Assembly (NCBI GenBank): GCA_905215835.1
Contig: CAJMRR010000111.1
Span: 1-6,845, forward strand
Direction of reading: 5' to 3'
DNA length: 6,845 nucleotides
Origin: an uncultured bacterium
GTDB lineage: Bacteria; Actinomycetota; Coriobacteriia; Coriobacteriales; Coriobacteriaceae
The translations under genes and the position numbers were made by a program. Positions 5,997 to 6,845 of this stretch are shown piece after piece; the stretch's first letter is position 1; the number at the start of each line of letters is the position of its first letter. The notes under the pieces are model-generated. The model did no database searches, was not told where the DNA came from, and was given only the letters and a program-made list of their open reading frames with translations.

Positions 5997-6359
5997 ATGC
6001 CCCAGGAAATCAAGATTGACGGCATCGGCATTTCACCCGATGTTCTGACCGCCATCGTCTCGCGCGCCGTGTCGGATGTCGAGGGCATCGCCTCCGTTGG
6101 CGTCAAGGACCTTGCCACCAACCTTGTCTCCATGATGCTCTCGTCCAAGGCCCCGGCTTCTGAGCCGGCGGTCGAGGCCGAGGTCGTCGGCGACAAGCTC
6201 GCACTCACCGTGCGCGTCGTGGTGTTCTTTGGCTATCCGTTCAAGAAACTCGCCGAGGCCGTTCGCGCCGCCGTGGTCGCCGCCATCGATGCCCAGGTGG
6301 GCGTTGAGATTGAGCGTGTTGACGTTTGCATCGACGGCCTCGTTTTCCCCAAGGAGTAA
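5997..6359 (+). CDS. Asp23/Gls24 family envelope stress protein
   Basis: The product is 120 residues and matches the Asp23/Gls24 family (DUF322). The N-terminal block ISPDVLTAIVSRAVSDVEGI resembles the family's xISPEVxxxIAxxAxxEVEGV. The C-terminal part has the RVVVFFGYPFKKLAEAV strand-helix and ends in IERVDVCIDGLVF, matching the usual VNVxVxGV strand. Members are abundant small proteins held near the membrane in Firmicutes and linked to cell-wall or alkaline stress. Their exact biochemical job is unknown. There is no signal peptide or membrane helix here. AGGAGGA lies just before the ATG, 24 bases after efp, so it should share the efp transcript. The next gene starts 3 bases after the stop. 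An Asp23 gene between efp or acc genes and nusB is common in Gram-positives. Confidence 0.92.
   Translation: MPQEIKIDGIGISPDVLTAIVSRAVSDVEGIASVGVKDLATNLVSMMLSSKAPASEPAVEAEVVGDKLALTVRVVVFFGYPFKKLAEAVRAAVVAAIDAQVGVEIERVDVCIDGLVFPKE
6351..6356 (+). promoter_or_regulatory. Ribosome binding site that supports the TTG start of nusB
   Basis: AAGGAG lies inside the last codons of asp23, 6 bases before the TTG at 6363. No ATG or GTG lies in frame nearby with a comparable site, so the TTG start is favoured. Confidence 0.75.
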
Positions 6360-6362
6360 CCT

Positions 6363-6845
6363 TTGAGCCTTAAGGTTTATCGCGGGCGTACGCTTGCCCG
6401 CAGTCAGGCGCTGCAGCTGCTGTTCCAGGCCGAGGCCACGGACAGTCCGCTCGAGCGCGTCCTCGAGGGCGATTTCCTGATCTCGAAGGGTCCCCTCGAC
6501 CCCTATGCGCTGGAGCTTTGCCGCGGTGCCTACGAGCATATCGACCGCATCGACTGCGCTCTGCGCTCCGTTGCCAAGAACTGGGATCTTATGCGCATGC
6601 CCGGCGCCGACCGCAATCTGCTGCGTATCGCCGTTTACGAGATGCGTTTCCTCACCGACGAGGAGGTCTCGGACGCCATCGTAATAAACGAGGCCGTCGA
6701 GCTTGCCAAGGCTTATGGCACCGACCAGTCCGCGTCGTTCGTCAACGGCGTGCTGGGCAAGATCGCTCGCAGCGAGGAGCTGCCGGGCGAGGACCTGTAC
6801 CAGGAGCTGCTGGCCGAAGATCGCGCTCGCGAGGAGGCGCAGGCT
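6363..6845 (+). CDS. nusB: Transcription antitermination factor NusB (3' end outside window)
   Basis: The frame is open from TTG at 6363 to the end of the window, 161 codons. NusB binds boxA RNA together with ribosomal protein S10 (NusE) and supports antitermination and correct folding of rRNA transcripts. Visible family blocks are RSQALQLLFQAEA at about residues 13-25 (the N-terminal helix), LLRIAVYEM, and VINEAVELAKAYGTDQSASF followed by VNGVLGKIA, the most conserved NusB signature. After this the sequence goes on in an acidic Glu/Asp/Ala-rich tail (ELPGEDLYQELLAEDRAREE) that extends beyond the usual NusB end and is cut by the window edge. The TTG start and the 3-base gap after asp23 suggest translational coupling and lower output than for efp. 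Confidence 0.95.
   Translation, partial: MSLKVYRGRTLARSQALQLLFQAEATDSPLERVLEGDFLISKGPLDPYALELCRGAYEHIDRIDCALRSVAKNWDLMRMPGADRNLLRIAVYEMRFLTDEEVSDAIVINEAVELAKAYGTDQSASFVNGVLGKIARSEELPGEDLYQELLAEDRAREEAQA

Overview
The window reads as chromosomal core sequence from a GC-rich Gram-positive bacterium of the Actinobacteria/Coriobacteriia. Collinsella or a close relative is my best guess. The guess rests on gene order, strongly GC-biased third codon positions, Asp23 between EF-P and NusB, and clear Shine-Dalgarno sites; I could not run a search. All supported genes lie on the + strand, and I see no RNA gene, mobile element or CRISPR array.

Layout. Positions 1-3986 hold a very tight gene string that probably forms one transcript: the 3' part of ruvX (Holliday-junction resolvase-like nuclease), mltG (endolytic murein transglycosylase with a long disordered N-terminus), a yqeG-type HAD phosphatase, aroK (shikimate kinase) and an aroB-like gene. 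Junctions are overlaps or gaps of at most 8 bases. A 132-base gap with a TTGACA box leads to an Xaa-Pro peptidase gene (pepQ-like, 4119-5249), closed by a good intrinsic terminator. A second promoter with a perfect TATAAT and a palindrome over its -35 position then drives efp (5409-5972), asp23 (5997-6359) and nusB (6363 to the window end, TTG start).

How the genes fit together. The frame ruvX-mltG-[aro genes]-aroK-aroB-[aroQ]-pepQ-efp-nusB is, as I remember it, the ancestral actinobacterial order also seen in Mycobacterium. Here aroE, aroC and aroQ are absent from their usual places and a yqeG gene sits between mltG and aroK. The remaining aroB homologue keeps full length and fold-level similarity but has lost the NAD-binding glycine motif, all three zinc ligands and most catalytic residues. 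By contrast, aroK keeps all its key residues.

The main point of interest is therefore the AroB-like pseudoenzyme, which carries a new cluster of five cysteines where the NAD-binding loop should be and is translationally coupled to an apparently intact shikimate kinase. Secondary points are a strict seven-residue arginine-phased repeat in the MltG N-terminus, the EF-P loop type, and palindromes in the two regulatory gaps. I see no evidence for an entirely new multi-gene system.
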